From Armatimonadota bacterium (GTDB taxonomy: Bacteria > Armatimonadota > Fimbriimonadia > Fimbriimonadales > Fimbriimonadaceae): a DNA stretch of 64,000 nucleotides. Position numbers and translations under genes: made by a program. Location: positions 124,001 to 188,000 of the forward strand of contig JAIUNY010000004.1 in assembly GCA_020161505.1 (NCBI GenBank). Reading direction: 5' to 3'. Shown piece after piece: positions 49,472-58,872 of the stretch. How positions within the stretch are numbered: position 1 is the stretch's first letter; each line of letters begins with the position of its first letter. Under the pieces are notes generated by a model. It saw only the letters and a program-made list of their open reading frames with translations. It searched no databases and was not told the origin of the DNA.

Positions 49472-50953
49472 ATGGCTGATACGCGCATCGATCCTGATCT
49501 TCTGATTGGGGAACATACCAACCGCTCGCTGGATGCCACGATCGGCGACATCGTGCTGGATCAATCCACGCACAACTATCCTCAGGTGAAGACTCCGGTC
49601 AAAGGCTTCTTCACCAGCCCGTGGCAGATCATGTTCGGCGTCGGCTTCTTGCTGCTGAACGTGCTGCTTCTCTCGCTCACCATGCTCATCTGGAATGGCA
49701 TCGGTGTGTGGGGGAACAACCAACCGGTCGGCTGGGGCTTCGACATTGTCAACTTCGTTTGGTGGATCGGTATCGGCCACGCGGGAACCCTGATCTCAGC
49801 GGTTCTGCTGCTGCTGCGTCAAAAGTGGCGCAACTCAATCAACCGATTTGCCGAAGCGATGACGATCTTCGCCGTCATGTGCGCGGGTCTCTATCCGCTT
49901 CTGCACACGGGCCGACCTTGGGTCGCCTACTGGCTGTTCCCGTATCCGAACTGGCTCGCCATGTGGCCCCAGTTCCGCAGCCCGCTGGTGTGGGACGTCT
50001 TTGCCGTCAGCACCTACATGACCGTCTCGATCCTGTTCTGGTACGTCGGTCTGGTTCCTGACTTCGCGACTCTGCGCGACCGAGCTAAGAGCCGCACCGC
50101 GCAGGTGATCTACGGTGGACTCAGCATGGGATGGCGCGGGAGTGCCAAGCACTGGCACCGGTACGAGCATGCCTCGCTGATCCTCGCCGGTCTCTCGACC
50201 CCGCTCGTTCTCTCGGTCCACACCATCGTGTCTTATGACTTTGCGATGGGTATCGTGCCGGGCTGGAACGTCACGGTCTTCCCGCCATACTTCGTCGCTG
50301 GCGCCGTGTTCGCCGGATTTGCGATGGTCATCACCTTCGCGATTCCTCTGCGCAAGTGGTACAAGCTCGAGAACCTCATCACGATGAAGCACTTCGACTG
50401 GATGGCGAAAGTCATGCTGGCGACAGGCCTCATCGTGTTCTACGGCTACTGCCTGGAAGTCTTCTACGCTTACTACAGCGGAGTTCCGTTCGAGACGGCT
50501 CTGCTCCACAACCGGATTGCACTCACCGAGGCTCCGTATAGCTGGGCGTTCTGGCTGCTGATCATCTTCAACGGCATCATTCCACAGGTTCTGTGGTCGC
50601 CGAAGTTGCGTGGCAACCTCACGGTTCTCATGCTGGTCTCCACGAGCATCAGCATTGGTATGTGGTTCGAGCGGTACGTGATCATCCCGATCTCGCTGAC
50701 CCGCGACTATGTGCCGGGAGCCTTCGGCTTCTACTCGCCGACCCTGTGGGACTTCGGATTCTTCCTGGGCACCATCGGACTGTTCATCTTCCTGATGTTC
50801 CTCTTCGTCCGATTCCTGCCTCTGATCAACATCTTTGAAATGAAGGAGTTGCTGCACCAAATGCACGATTCGAATGGCCACACAAATGGTCATGCGGCTC
50901 ATGCCACCGCATCTGCCACGTCGGCTCATGCTGACGAGGAGGAGAAGAACTGA
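49472..50953 (+). CDS. actC: alternative complex III subunit C, NrfD-like quinol-oxidising membrane subunit (ActC)
   Basis: This 493-residue NrfD/PsrC-type protein has about ten membrane helices. WWIGIGHAGTLISAVLLLLRQ holds the conserved histidine at the quinol site, and later FNGIIPQVLWSPKLRGN is typical of ActC. The N-terminal ~40 residues are soluble. The histidine-rich, low-complexity C-terminus (HDSNGHTNGHAAHATA) is an unusual feature. It oxidises menaquinol and may move protons. Its stop overlaps the actD ATG by one base. Confidence 0.95.
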   Translation: MADTRIDPDLLIGEHTNRSLDATIGDIVLDQSTHNYPQVKTPVKGFFTSPWQIMFGVGFLLLNVLLLSLTMLIWNGIGVWGNNQPVGWGFDIVNFVWWIGIGHAGTLISAVLLLLRQKWRNSINRFAEAMTIFAVMCAGLYPLLHTGRPWVAYWLFPYPNWLAMWPQFRSPLVWDVFAVSTYMTVSILFWYVGLVPDFATLRDRAKSRTAQVIYGGLSMGWRGSAKHWHRYEHASLILAGLSTPLVLSVHTIVSYDFAMGIVPGWNVTVFPPYFVAGAVFAGFAMVITFAIPLRKWYKLENLITMKHFDWMAKVMLATGLIVFYGYCLEVFYAYYSGVPFETALLHNRIALTEAPYSWAFWLLIIFNGIIPQVLWSPKLRGNLTVLMLVSTSISIGMWFERYVIIPISLTRDYVPGAFGFYSPTLWDFGFFLGTIGLFIFLMFLFVRFLPLINIFEMKELLHQMHDSNGHTNGHAAHATASATSAHADEEEKN

Positions 50954-51558
50954 TGTCGCACGGACGAGACAATTCATCCAAGCCTTACGGCGTCGTCGCG
51001 GAATTCGAGACGTCCGAAGAGCTGATCGAAGCCGCGAAGGCGGCGCGAGCTGCCGGATACAAGGACATCGACGGCTATTCACCGATTCCTGTGCACGGTC
51101 TGACCGATGCCATGGAATGGAAAGACGACAAGCTTGGCTGGGTGGTCTTCATCCACGGCGTCGGAGGGTTCCTTGCGGGCTATCTGCTCCAATGGTGGAC
51201 GAGCCAAGGCATCAACGTGAGCAACACGGCGCTGCAAGTCAACGGATTGCTGCCGTATCCGCACAACGTGGGCGGCAAGCCGCTGTTCAGCATCCCCGCG
51301 TTCTTCCCACCGGCTTATGAGCTGACGATCCTGTTCGCGGCGTTCGGCGCAGTGTTCGGAATGTTCGCATTCAACGGTCTGCCGAAGCCGCACCACCCGA
51401 TCTTCAACGCCGCCGCGATGACTCGGGCGAGCAGTGATCGCTATGTGCTCTGCGTCGAAGCGACCGATCCACGCTACGACGAGGATGCGATCGAGACCTT
51501 CCTTCACTCGCTCAAACCCCTGAGTGTCGAGCGTGTGATGACCTCGGAGGGCTACTAA
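50953..51558 (+). CDS. actD: alternative complex III subunit D (ActD, DUF3341)
   Basis: This 201-residue protein is of the DUF3341 type. A ferredoxin-like soluble start (YGVVAEFETSEELIEAAKAAR, GYKDIDGYSPIPVHGL) is followed by two membrane helices (WVVFIHGVGGFLAGYLLQW and ELTILFAAFGAVFGMFAF) and a soluble tail with YVLCVEATDPRYDE. It stabilises the membrane part of alternative complex III. The start overlaps the actC stop by one base (TGATG). actE follows after 4 nt. Confidence 0.93.
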   Translation: MSHGRDNSSKPYGVVAEFETSEELIEAAKAARAAGYKDIDGYSPIPVHGLTDAMEWKDDKLGWVVFIHGVGGFLAGYLLQWWTSQGINVSNTALQVNGLLPYPHNVGGKPLFSIPAFFPPAYELTILFAAFGAVFGMFAFNGLPKPHHPIFNAAAMTRASSDRYVLCVEATDPRYDEDAIETFLHSLKPLSVERVMTSEGY

Positions 51559-51562
51559 TCTT

Positions 51563-52255
51563 ATGAAATCGACTCAAGTACTCATGGTGCTCGGAGCCGG
51601 ACTCCTGATGAGTGGATGCCACCTCGATATGGTCATCCAGCCGAAGGTGAAGTCTCAAAGCGAAAACGATTTCTTCGCCGACGGCAAGGGCACGCGGCTT
51701 CCCGTTGAGGGCGCGGTGGAATACGGCAAGCCGAAGACGGACTCTGCCTTCTATACCGGCTACAACGAATCCGGACAGCTCGTGAGCGAGATGCCGGTGA
51801 AGGTCGATGAGCGATTGATCAAGCGCGGCAAGGAGCGATTCGAAATCTTCTGCTCCCACTGCCACGGCGATCTCGGCGATGGTCAAGGCATGATCGCTCA
51901 ACGCGGTTTTGCGCTTGCGCGACCGGTGGGGAACTATCACACCCAGCGGCTTCGCGATATGCCCGTCGGACACTACTTTGATGTCATCACCAACGGCTAC
52001 GGCACGATGTACGGACACGCTTCGCGCATCAAGCCGCTCGACCGCTGGGCGATTGCCAGCTACATTCGCGTGTTGCAGTTCAGCCAAGCCGCCAACCCCA
52101 ACGATCTCGATGCCGACACCCGCAAGGCGCTCGGTTTGAGCGGATCGGGGACGGGCAGCGGGGTGCTCTTCAAGACCGCGACCTCTGCTCCGGCAGCTCC
52201 GGCACAGGTGCCAGCGCAACCGGCTCCGGCCACGACTCAGGAGGAATCCCGATGA
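51563..52255 (+). CDS. actE: alternative complex III subunit E, monoheme cytochrome c (ActE)
   Basis: This 230-residue lipoprotein has the signal QVLMVLGAGLLMSGC with a lipobox Cys, so it is anchored on the outer face of the membrane. One heme site is seen as FCSHCHGDLGDGQG, and a distal methionine is likely in RDMPVGHYF. The Ala/Pro-rich C-terminal tail (APAAPAQVPAQPAPATTQ) looks like a flexible tether. It should hand electrons to the next carrier. Its end overlaps the ActF start by four bases. Confidence 0.93.
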   Translation: MKSTQVLMVLGAGLLMSGCHLDMVIQPKVKSQSENDFFADGKGTRLPVEGAVEYGKPKTDSAFYTGYNESGQLVSEMPVKVDERLIKRGKERFEIFCSHCHGDLGDGQGMIAQRGFALARPVGNYHTQRLRDMPVGHYFDVITNGYGTMYGHASRIKPLDRWAIASYIRVLQFSQAANPNDLDADTRKALGLSGSGTGSGVLFKTATSAPAAPAQVPAQPAPATTQEESR

Positions 52256-53466
52256 GCCACGAATCCACGACGATGAACCACGACGCGCCGATGACGAAGA
52301 TCAACACGACCTTCGCCACCCTCGGCGGGGTCTGCTTGGTTGCCGGTGGCGGTGCTCTGGCAGCGGGGCTTTCCGGAGGTTTTGATCTCAAAACCCTCGG
52401 CCCCTCGTTCCTCTACGGTCTGATGTTCTGGCTGCTTCTCACCATCGGATGCTTCGGTCTGATGCTCCTGTTCCACACGACTCGTGGACGCTGGGGTACC
52501 CCGATCCTGCGTGTGTTTGAAGCAGGTTCGAACCCGATCATGATGGTCTTTATGTTCGCGCTCGTGATGATCGCGGCGACGATCTTCAAGGATCCTCTCT
52601 ACGGCAAGTGGATCAACGCGAGCCCGATGGACTTGATCGTTCAGCGCAAGGCTGCGTACCTGAACTATAACTTTTTCCTCGTTCGACAAGTGATCTACTT
52701 CGTGGTACTGGCGTTGATCGGTCACCTGCTGATCACCTGGACGAAGCGAGAAGAGGCGACCGGTGACAAAGCCTGGAGCGACAAGCGAAACAATCTCGCT
52801 GCGCCGGGGCTCGTGATCTTCTTTTTGATCTTCACTTTCATGATCACGGACGTGCTCATGTCGGTCGATCCTCACTGGTATTCAACGGTCTGGGGCGTGC
52901 TCTTCGCGGTTGGTGGCGCTCTCGGAGCGATGGCTCTGGCGACAATCATCGCGGTGAGTCAGCGCAACAAGGCTCCTTATGCCGGCAAGATCGACAACTT
53001 GATGACGAAGGACTTCGGCAACTTCCTGCTGATGCTGACCATGCTGTGGGCGTACCTCAGCTTCAGCCAACTCCTCATCATCTGGTCTGGCAACCTCAAG
53101 GAGTTCATTCCTTACTACCTCGCCCGTATCCGAGGCGGATGGAGCACGATCGGCGGCGTTCTCATCGTCACCCAGTTCCTCCTGCCGTTCCTGCTTCTTC
53201 TCTCGCCGAGGCTGAAGCGGACGCCGAGCCTGCTCATCACGATCTGTATCGTGATCCTGGCAAGCCGCGTGCTGGATATGCACTGGTTGGTGTCGCCTTA
53301 CTTCAACATTAACTTCGCGCCGACGCTCAGCGATGTCGGATTCCTCCTGGCGATTGGGGGTCTCTGGATGCTGATCTTCAGCGCGGGTCTCAAGTCTTCG
53401 AAGCTGGTGGTCGCAAGCCACCCCTACGAAACCTTCTCCGGAAAGGAGGCAGAAGCCCATGTCTGA
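52252..53466 (+). CDS. actF: alternative complex III subunit F, membrane subunit (ActF)
   Basis: This 404-residue polytopic protein has about ten helices and is a shorter relative of ActC. Conserved phrases include FWLLLTIGCFGLMLLFHTTRG, FTFMITDVLMSVDPHWYSTVWG and LWAYLSFSQLLIIWSGNLK. It lacks the quinol-site histidine block of ActC and is thought to hold a proton path. The start overlaps actE by four bases and the stop overlaps the next gene by eight, so the genes are tightly coupled. Confidence 0.93.
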   Translation: MSHESTTMNHDAPMTKINTTFATLGGVCLVAGGGALAAGLSGGFDLKTLGPSFLYGLMFWLLLTIGCFGLMLLFHTTRGRWGTPILRVFEAGSNPIMMVFMFALVMIAATIFKDPLYGKWINASPMDLIVQRKAAYLNYNFFLVRQVIYFVVLALIGHLLITWTKREEATGDKAWSDKRNNLAAPGLVIFFLIFTFMITDVLMSVDPHWYSTVWGVLFAVGGALGAMALATIIAVSQRNKAPYAGKIDNLMTKDFGNFLLMLTMLWAYLSFSQLLIIWSGNLKEFIPYYLARIRGGWSTIGGVLIVTQFLLPFLLLLSPRLKRTPSLLITICIVILASRVLDMHWLVSPYFNINFAPTLSDVGFLLAIGGLWMLIFSAGLKSSKLVVASHPYETFSGKEAEAHV

Positions 53467-53905
53467 TCACCACGACGAGAATCCGATGGAAGGGCGCGAC
53501 CTCGACGTCCTTCAGGAACTTGGATACGAACCCACTGACCAGACGGCGGAAAGCCCGGTTGGTAAGTTCACCCTTTGGTTCTTCGGCTTTGTGTTTGTCA
53601 TGGCGGGCCTGGCCTTCCTCTTCCAAACCGCCGTTGACCGCGTGCCCGGGCTCAAGTTCAATCAAGAGCGGCCCGTCCGCCGGGTGCTACCGCCGGAGGG
53701 AACTCCTCTTCTGCAATCCAACGCGACGGCGCAGAAGGATATGATCAACTTGAAGAAGGAGAACTGGGAGAAAATGCACAAGACCGAACTTCAGCGAGGC
53801 GGAGCCAGTGCCGTGATTCCTGTGGATAAGGCTCTGGAGATCGTGGCTCAACGCGGGCTTCCGACCGCCGCCAACGCCAAGTCCATGGAGGAGCTCTCGA
53901 AGTAA
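53459..53905 (+). CDS. small membrane-anchored protein of the act/SCO/cox locus
   Basis: This 148-residue protein has an acidic start, one membrane helix at about residues 38-56 (FTLWFFGFVFVMAGLAFLF) and a soluble tail. The tail ends with AVIPVDKALEIVAQRGLP. The pattern IPIDRAM-x-LxxxRGLP recurs in small unnamed proteins next to SCO and oxidase genes in other phyla, where an upstream Tyr-Gly-Trp segment is usual; that segment is altered here (LQRGGAS). It may be an assembly factor or an accessory subunit of the oxidase or complex III. It overlaps actF by 8 nt and SCO by one. Confidence 0.8.
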   Translation: MSDHHDENPMEGRDLDVLQELGYEPTDQTAESPVGKFTLWFFGFVFVMAGLAFLFQTAVDRVPGLKFNQERPVRRVLPPEGTPLLQSNATAQKDMINLKKENWEKMHKTELQRGGASAVIPVDKALEIVAQRGLPTAANAKSMEELSK

Positions 53906-54804
53906 TGCGAAAGCTTCTTGGCACTCTCCTGGCGACCCTCAGCCTGGTTGCCCTCGGAACGGCGCAGTTCTACTCGCCGCCGAAGGGGGTCGTGCCTGGA
54001 TCTGGACGAATTCCGTCCGCCGCCCCTGCGTCGATCCGAATCGACCAACGCCTCGGAATGGTGGTGAGCCCGGACATCGAATTCACCGACTCCTCAGGGC
54101 AAAAGAAGACCACCGGAGAACTCTTCTCCAAGCGCCCGGCTATCCTGCTGATGGTGTTCTATAAGTGCACGGGTGTGTGCACGATTGAACTCCAAAACCT
54201 GCAAAAAACCCTGCGCGGGCTGAAGAAGGACGACGTTGGCGAACTCTACGATCTCGTTGTGGTCTCCATCGACCCGGACGAGACTCCTGAACTTGCCACG
54301 ATCAAGAAGGAAGAGTTCTTGAAAGTCTATGACCGAGAGGGCGCCGAGAAAGGCATGCACTTCATGGTCGGCGACAAGAAGAATATCGACCGTCTGGCCG
54401 ACGAAGTCGGATTCCGGTTCTACCAGGATCCGGAGAGCCTGGCGATCACCCACCCGGCCGGAATCATGGTGATTTCGCCGCAACGCATGGTCACCCGATA
54501 TTTCCTCGATCAGGAATATCAGGCGCGCCCCCTGCTCGAATCTTTGAAAGATGCTCGCGATGAGAAAGTCGGCGTTCGAGATGATCGCCCCTTCTTTATG
54601 GCCTGCATCAACGTCGATCCTCTGACCGGTCAACGGTCTCTGAACGTGATGAACACGGTGAAAACGGGCTTCGTGGCCACCGTGATCGTGCTGCTTGCCT
54701 CCATCATCCTGATGAACCGCAATCCTAAATACAAGCGTGTGCCGCTCAACAAAGAGACGGCCGACCTCGATCCGAATGGCCAAGCCACGGAGGAGAAGAA
54801 CTAA
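53905..54804 (+). CDS. SCO1/SenC/PrrC-family copper chaperone
   Basis: This 299-residue protein has an N-terminal signal (LLGTLLATLSLVALGTAQ). Its thioredoxin-like domain has the copper motif C88-x3-C92 (FYKCTGVCTIE) and H183 (AITHPAG), the three ligands that load CuA of oxidase subunit II. Unlike many SCO proteins, it has a C-terminal membrane helix (TGFVATVIVLLASIILM), so it is held on the outer face of the membrane at its C-terminus. Placement directly before coxB is the expected one. It shares one base with each neighbour. Confidence 0.93.
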   Translation: MRKLLGTLLATLSLVALGTAQFYSPPKGVVPGSGRIPSAAPASIRIDQRLGMVVSPDIEFTDSSGQKKTTGELFSKRPAILLMVFYKCTGVCTIELQNLQKTLRGLKKDDVGELYDLVVVSIDPDETPELATIKKEEFLKVYDREGAEKGMHFMVGDKKNIDRLADEVGFRFYQDPESLAITHPAGIMVISPQRMVTRYFLDQEYQARPLLESLKDARDEKVGVRDDRPFFMACINVDPLTGQRSLNVMNTVKTGFVATVIVLLASIILMNRNPKYKRVPLNKETADLDPNGQATEEKN

Positions 54805-55895
54805 TGGGCTGGGGTCCTTTCCAATTCCAATTCATGCCGGATCAGGCGTCTGAGCACGCCGCTCGGTATGACCTGCTGTTCGGAACCATTACCCTGCTGA
54901 CCCTGATCTTCACGGTTGTGGTGTCGACCATGGTCATCTTCTTCGCCTATCGCTACAAGCGCGGGACGAAGCGCGATCGACGCAACATCGTGACCCACAA
55001 CACCGCCATGGAGCTGGTGTGGATGGGCGTGCCGCTCGTCCTCGCTCTCGGCATCTTCGCCTGGAGCGCCAAGAACTTCATCGACGTCCGCACGATGCCG
55101 AAGGATGGGCTCGAGATCTTTGTGATCGGGAAGCAGTGGATGTGGCACTTCCAGCACCCAGATGGGACACGCGAGAACAACGAACTTCACGTTCCCGTCG
55201 GGCGACCGGTCAAGCTGACGATGATCAGCCAAGACGTGATCCACGCGATGTATCTGCCGGAAATGCGCGCGCAGTACCACGTGGTTCCCGGACGCTATAC
55301 CGAACTCCAATTCACCCCGACCAAGCCAGGGAAGTACAAGATTCTCTGCGGGATGCACTGCGGAACGCAGCACTCCGAAATGGTCGGTCAACTCATCGTG
55401 CTCAACGATCGCGAATGGGCTCAGTGGCTGGAGAAGGACGGCAACCGATTCAAAGATACGCCGCTCAACATGGTCGAAGCGGGTGCGCAGATTTGGCAAG
55501 ACAAAGCTTGCTTCAACTGCCACACCGGAGTGGACAATCCTCGCGCACCAACGCTCGTCGGCTTGATGGGTAAGACCCGCAAGATGAGCGATGGCAGCAG
55601 CGTGGTTGCCGACCGCGACTACGTCCGCGAATCGATCGTGATGCCCCACAACCGAACCACGGCTGGCTACAAACAAACGATGCCGATCTACGGTGGTCAC
55701 CTGACGGAGATCCAAGTTCTCCAGTTGGCGGAATACATCAAGACTCTGACCGCAAGCACCGGTGAGTATCAACGCACCGATGTGAAGCGCAATGAGGTCG
55801 GCAGCAACGCCAACAAATCCAATGTCGATATCGCGAACACCAGCGAAAGTGCTGGCAACGCGCAGTTCCGATCCTCGGAGGTTCCAGCTCGATGA
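54804..55895 (+). CDS. coxB: caa3 oxidase subunit II fused to cytochrome c
   Basis: This 363-residue protein has two N-terminal helices (near residues 25-50 and 72-92), then the CuA cupredoxin domain with [13 protein letters not shown] and [14 protein letters not shown]-terminal class I cytochrome c domain carries ACFNCHTG, with the distal methionine probably in [10 protein letters not shown]. The fused heme defines a caa3-type oxidase, which takes electrons directly from alternative complex III. There is no cleavable signal; the start [15 protein letters not shown] is soluble. The stop overlaps coxA by four bases. Confidence 0.95.
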   Translation: MGWGPFQFQFMPDQASEHAARYDLLFGTITLLTLIFTVVVSTMVIFFAYRYKRGTKRDRRNIVTHNTAMELVWMGVPLVLALGIFAWSAKNFIDVRTMPKDGLEIFVIGKQWMWHFQHPDGTRENNELHVPVGRPVKLTMISQDVIHAMYLPEMRAQYHVVPGRYTELQFTPTKPGKYKILCGMHCGTQHSEMVGQLIVLNDREWAQWLEKDGNRFKDTPLNMVEAGAQIWQDKACFNCHTGVDNPRAPTLVGLMGKTRKMSDGSSVVADRDYVRESIVMPHNRTTAGYKQTMPIYGGHLTEIQVLQLAEYIKTLTASTGEYQRTDVKRNEVGSNANKSNVDIANTSESAGNAQFRSSEVPAR

Positions 55896-57574
55896 GCGCA
55901 ACACTGATTGAACAGGGCACGCAAGAGCCCGGGTTCAAGAGAAATTATCTCAATACTGATCACACCATTAAGTCGTGGCTGCTGACGGTCGACCACAAGC
56001 GAATCGGGGTGCTCTACCTCATCGCGGTCACCTTCTTCTTCTTCCTCGGATCCATTGCTGCCGCGATGATCCGATACGAACTCACCAGCCCGCACGGAAT
56101 CCTGCTCAGCTCAGAGGTCTACAACAAGACCTTCTCGGCTCACGGAATCCTGATGGTGTTCCAGTTCCTTGTTGTCGCGATTCCTGCGGTGCTCGGAAAC
56201 TTCCTCCTGCCGATCATGATCGGGGCCAGGGATATGGCCTTCCCCCGACTCAACTTGTTGAGTTGGTACATGTTCATGGTGGGCGGCTCGCTCATCCTGC
56301 TCTCGTTCGCGATGGGCGGTGTGGATGCCGGCTGGACGTTCTACGTGCCCCTTTCGACGATTAGCCAGACCCAGATCTCGATCTGCTTGGTCGGCATCTT
56401 CATCACGGGCTTCTCCTCCATCTTCACGGCGGTGAACTTCATCGCCACGATCCACAAGATGCGGGCACCGGGCATGACCTGGTTCCGACTTCCGCTCTAC
56501 GTGTGGTCGCACTATTCCACCGCGCTGGTCATCCTGCTCGGTACCCCAGTTGTCGCCATCACCCTCTTCCTTGTTGTTGTCGAACGAACCTTCGGATTCG
56601 GCGTCTTCAGCGCGGAACTGGGCGGAGACCCGGTGCTCTTCCAGCACCTTTTCTGGTTCTATAGCCACCCGGCGGTCTACATCATGATCCTGCCGGCGTT
56701 TGGTGTCATCAGCGAAATCATCACGTGCTTCAGCCGACGACCGATCTTCGGCTACAAGTTCATCGCGTTCAGCTCGCTGGCGATTGCCTTCCTTGGCTTC
56801 TTGGTCTGGGGACACCACATGTTCATCTCCAGCCAGTCGGTGTTCCAGGGCGTGATCTTCTCGCTCATCAGCTTCATCTTGGCCGTGCCCAGCGCGATCA
56901 AGGTGTTCAACTGGACGGCGACGATGTATAAGGGCTCCGTACACTTCAGCACGCCGATGCTTTATGCACTCGGCTTCCTCGGGCTGTTCATCATTGGTGG
57001 TCTCACCGGTCTGTTCCTCGCCTCGCTGGATACCGACGTTCACCTCACGGGCACCTACTTCATCGTGGCCCACTTCCACTACGTCATGGTCGGCGGAACG
57101 ATCTTGGCGTACCTGGGAGGCATCCACTTCTGGTGGCCCAAGATGTTCGGCCGAACCTACTCGGAAACGTGGGGTCGCCTCAGCGCGATCGTCATTTTCG
57201 CCGGGTTTAACATCACGTTCTTCCCGCAGTTCATGGTGGGCTATCTCGGCATGCCGCGACGCTACCACTACTACTACACCGAACCCTCGTGGCAGTTCTA
57301 TCACATCCTGTCCACGGCGGGATCGACGGTGCTGGGCGTTGGCTTCTTGATGCCGGCGATCTATCTGACCTACAGTCTGTTCAAGGGCAAGCCGTGCGGG
57401 CCGAACCCCTGGGGAGCGAAGGGTCTGGAGTGGGAGCACTGCGATTCGCCGCCCATCACGGAAAACTTTGCCGAGCCGATTCTGGTGATGGACAACGTTT
57501 ACAACTACGATCCGGCTGCGGACAGCGCGAAGTACGAAAACGAGGAAGTTGACATGCTCGGAGGTCGAAGCTAA
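55892..57574 (+). CDS. coxA: caa3 oxidase subunit I
   Basis: This 560-residue, 12-helix subunit contains heme a and the heme a3-CuB site. The first heme ligand is in [14 protein letters not shown]. The CuB histidine and tyrosine lie in [17 protein letters not shown]. CuB histidines appear in WGHHMF, and the last heme ligands in [13 protein letters not shown]. The YSHPAVY signature, with Ala in place of the Glu of A1 enzymes and a Tyr-Ser pair before His, marks an A2-type heme-copper oxidase. The C-terminus is short and soluble. It overlaps coxB by four bases and coxC by one. Confidence 0.96.
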   Translation: MSATLIEQGTQEPGFKRNYLNTDHTIKSWLLTVDHKRIGVLYLIAVTFFFFLGSIAAAMIRYELTSPHGILLSSEVYNKTFSAHGILMVFQFLVVAIPAVLGNFLLPIMIGARDMAFPRLNLLSWYMFMVGGSLILLSFAMGGVDAGWTFYVPLSTISQTQISICLVGIFITGFSSIFTAVNFIATIHKMRAPGMTWFRLPLYVWSHYSTALVILLGTPVVAITLFLVVVERTFGFGVFSAELGGDPVLFQHLFWFYSHPAVYIMILPAFGVISEIITCFSRRPIFGYKFIAFSSLAIAFLGFLVWGHHMFISSQSVFQGVIFSLISFILAVPSAIKVFNWTATMYKGSVHFSTPMLYALGFLGLFIIGGLTGLFLASLDTDVHLTGTYFIVAHFHYVMVGGTILAYLGGIHFWWPKMFGRTYSETWGRLSAIVIFAGFNITFFPQFMVGYLGMPRRYHYYYTEPSWQFYHILSTAGSTVLGVGFLMPAIYLTYSLFKGKPCGPNPWGAKGLEWEHCDSPPITENFAEPILVMDNVYNYDPAADSAKYENEEVDMLGGRS

Positions 57575-58314
57575 TGGCGCACGCACATCCCGCCCACGAA
57601 GGGCCGGAAGTCTACTTCCAGTACGAATCGCTGGATCAGCAGCAGGAAAGCTACACCCTCGGGATGTGGGCGTTCCTGGTCACCGAAGTCATGTTCTTCG
57701 GAGCGCTGTTCCTCATCTACACGCTTTACCGGATGAAGTTCCACGAAGACTTCTTCCTGGCCCACGAGCAGTTGAACTGGAAGATGGGCGGCCTCAACAC
57801 GGTCATCCTGCTCACCAGTTCGATGACGGTCGCCCTGGCGGTGCACTTTGCTCAAAAGGGCAAGAAGGCCGCCCAGTTGACATGCCTCGGCGTGACCTTG
57901 CTCTGCGCGTTCGGATTCCTTGTCGTGAAGACTTGGGAGTACGGTGCAAAGGGCGACCACCACCTCTATCCAAACTGGACGTTTAGCTACGGCCACGAAG
58001 AAGGGAAGGAGCATAAGGTGAAGAGCTTCTGGGACGACACCCTGCCGCAAGCCCTCCACATCGAGAAGAAGGAGATGCACGGCAACCCTGAGCGGGCGAA
58101 GCTGTTCTTCAGCATTTACTTCACCCTCACCGGTCTCCACGGGCTCCACGTGGTCATTGGCATCATCGCGATCACCAGCCTGATGATTTTAATCTGGCGG
58201 AATTCGTCGCTCATCACTGACTATGTGCCGACCGAGCTTGTTGGGCTCTACTGGCACTTTGTTGACTTAGTCTGGATATTCCTGTATCCCCTGCTCTATT
58301 TGATCCCGCGATAA
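57574..58314 (+). CDS. coxC: caa3 oxidase subunit III
   Basis: This 246-residue membrane subunit has the family features YTLGMWAFLVTEVMFFGALFL in the first helix, AVHFAQKGKKAAQL in the middle and FFSIYFTLTGLHGLHVVIGI near the end. It closes with YWHFVDLVWIFLYPLLYL. An insertion of about 60 polar residues between helices (near FSYGHEEGKEHKV) is longer than usual. It has no redox centre and stabilises subunit I. It is followed by coxD after 13 nt. Confidence 0.94.
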   Translation: MAHAHPAHEGPEVYFQYESLDQQQESYTLGMWAFLVTEVMFFGALFLIYTLYRMKFHEDFFLAHEQLNWKMGGLNTVILLTSSMTVALAVHFAQKGKKAAQLTCLGVTLLCAFGFLVVKTWEYGAKGDHHLYPNWTFSYGHEEGKEHKVKSFWDDTLPQALHIEKKEMHGNPERAKLFFSIYFTLTGLHGLHVVIGIIAITSLMILIWRNSSLITDYVPTELVGLYWHFVDLVWIFLYPLLYLIPR

Positions 58315-58327
58315 AGGCACCTGAACG

Positions 58328-58741
58328 ATGGCTCACGATACTACACACGATCACGACCTGAGTCCCGGCGGGGCTCACTCGCATCACATCCTGCCGCAGG
58401 GCACGATTTTCCTCGTGTTCGGCGCGCTGATGACCCTGATGGTCATCACGATTGGTGCCGCCTTCTTGGTGCCGGAACCGTTGCACAGCAACACGTTCTT
58501 CATGCAAACCTTGGCCATCGGCATTGCCGTGATCAAGGCGTACCTGGTTGTCACGTACTTCATGGGAGTCAAGATGGCTACGCGACTTGTCAAGATCTTC
58601 GCGATCGGTGGGTTCGTGTGGTTCTTCACGCTCTTCATCATGTTTGCTGACTACCTCACGCGGCCCTACGAGCCGGTTCCCGGTTGGGAAAACGTGCCCA
58701 GCTCCGCTCTCCCGCGCGCTACGGTGAAGGATCCCGAGTAA
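58328..58741 (+). CDS. coxD: caa3 oxidase subunit IV
   Basis: This 137-residue protein begins with a His-rich soluble start (HDTTHDHDLSPGGAHSHH). Three helices follow (TIFLVFGALMTLMVITIGAA, TLAIGIAVIKAYLVVTYFMG, IFAIGGFVWFFTLFIMF), matching prokaryotic COX4. It is the last gene of the locus; a perfect terminator starts 25 nt after its stop. Confidence 0.92.
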   Translation: MAHDTTHDHDLSPGGAHSHHILPQGTIFLVFGALMTLMVITIGAAFLVPEPLHSNTFFMQTLAIGIAVIKAYLVVTYFMGVKMATRLVKIFAIGGFVWFFTLFIMFADYLTRPYEPVPGWENVPSSALPRATVKDPE

Positions 58742-58764
58742 GGCTCCCCGGGTTCAGGGCCTTA

Positions 58765-58802
58765 GCCGCCTCCACTGGCTCAGTGGAGGCGGTTTGTTTT
58801 TT
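58765..58802 (+). terminator. rho-independent terminator of the respiratory locus
   Basis: The perfect 12-bp stem CCGCCTCCACTG/CAGTGGAGGCGG (58766-58777 with 58781-58792) has a 3-nt loop and is followed by TTTGTTTTTT. It is the only strong terminator seen after 43.4 kb, which supports one long message. Confidence 0.96.
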
Positions 58803-58872
58803 AGAAGGCGCTCTTCAGAACTCGAAAGGGCAAAATCGTGGGCATGCATCCTTCAGAGTTTGGGAGTGAGAA

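Noticed and set aside
46295-49780. A 1161-codon open frame antisense to actA/actB/actC
   Set aside because: It mirrors the third-codon GC bias of the real genes, has an Arg/His/Val-rich composition without domains, and crosses several true gene boundaries.
54801-55904. A 367-codon frame antisense to coxB
   Set aside because: It covers the coxB gene almost exactly and has no recognisable fold; it is a shadow.
56111-57586. A 491-codon frame antisense to coxA
   Set aside because: Composition is dominated by Glu/Arg/His and no motif is present; the sense strand encodes oxidase subunit I with all its histidines.
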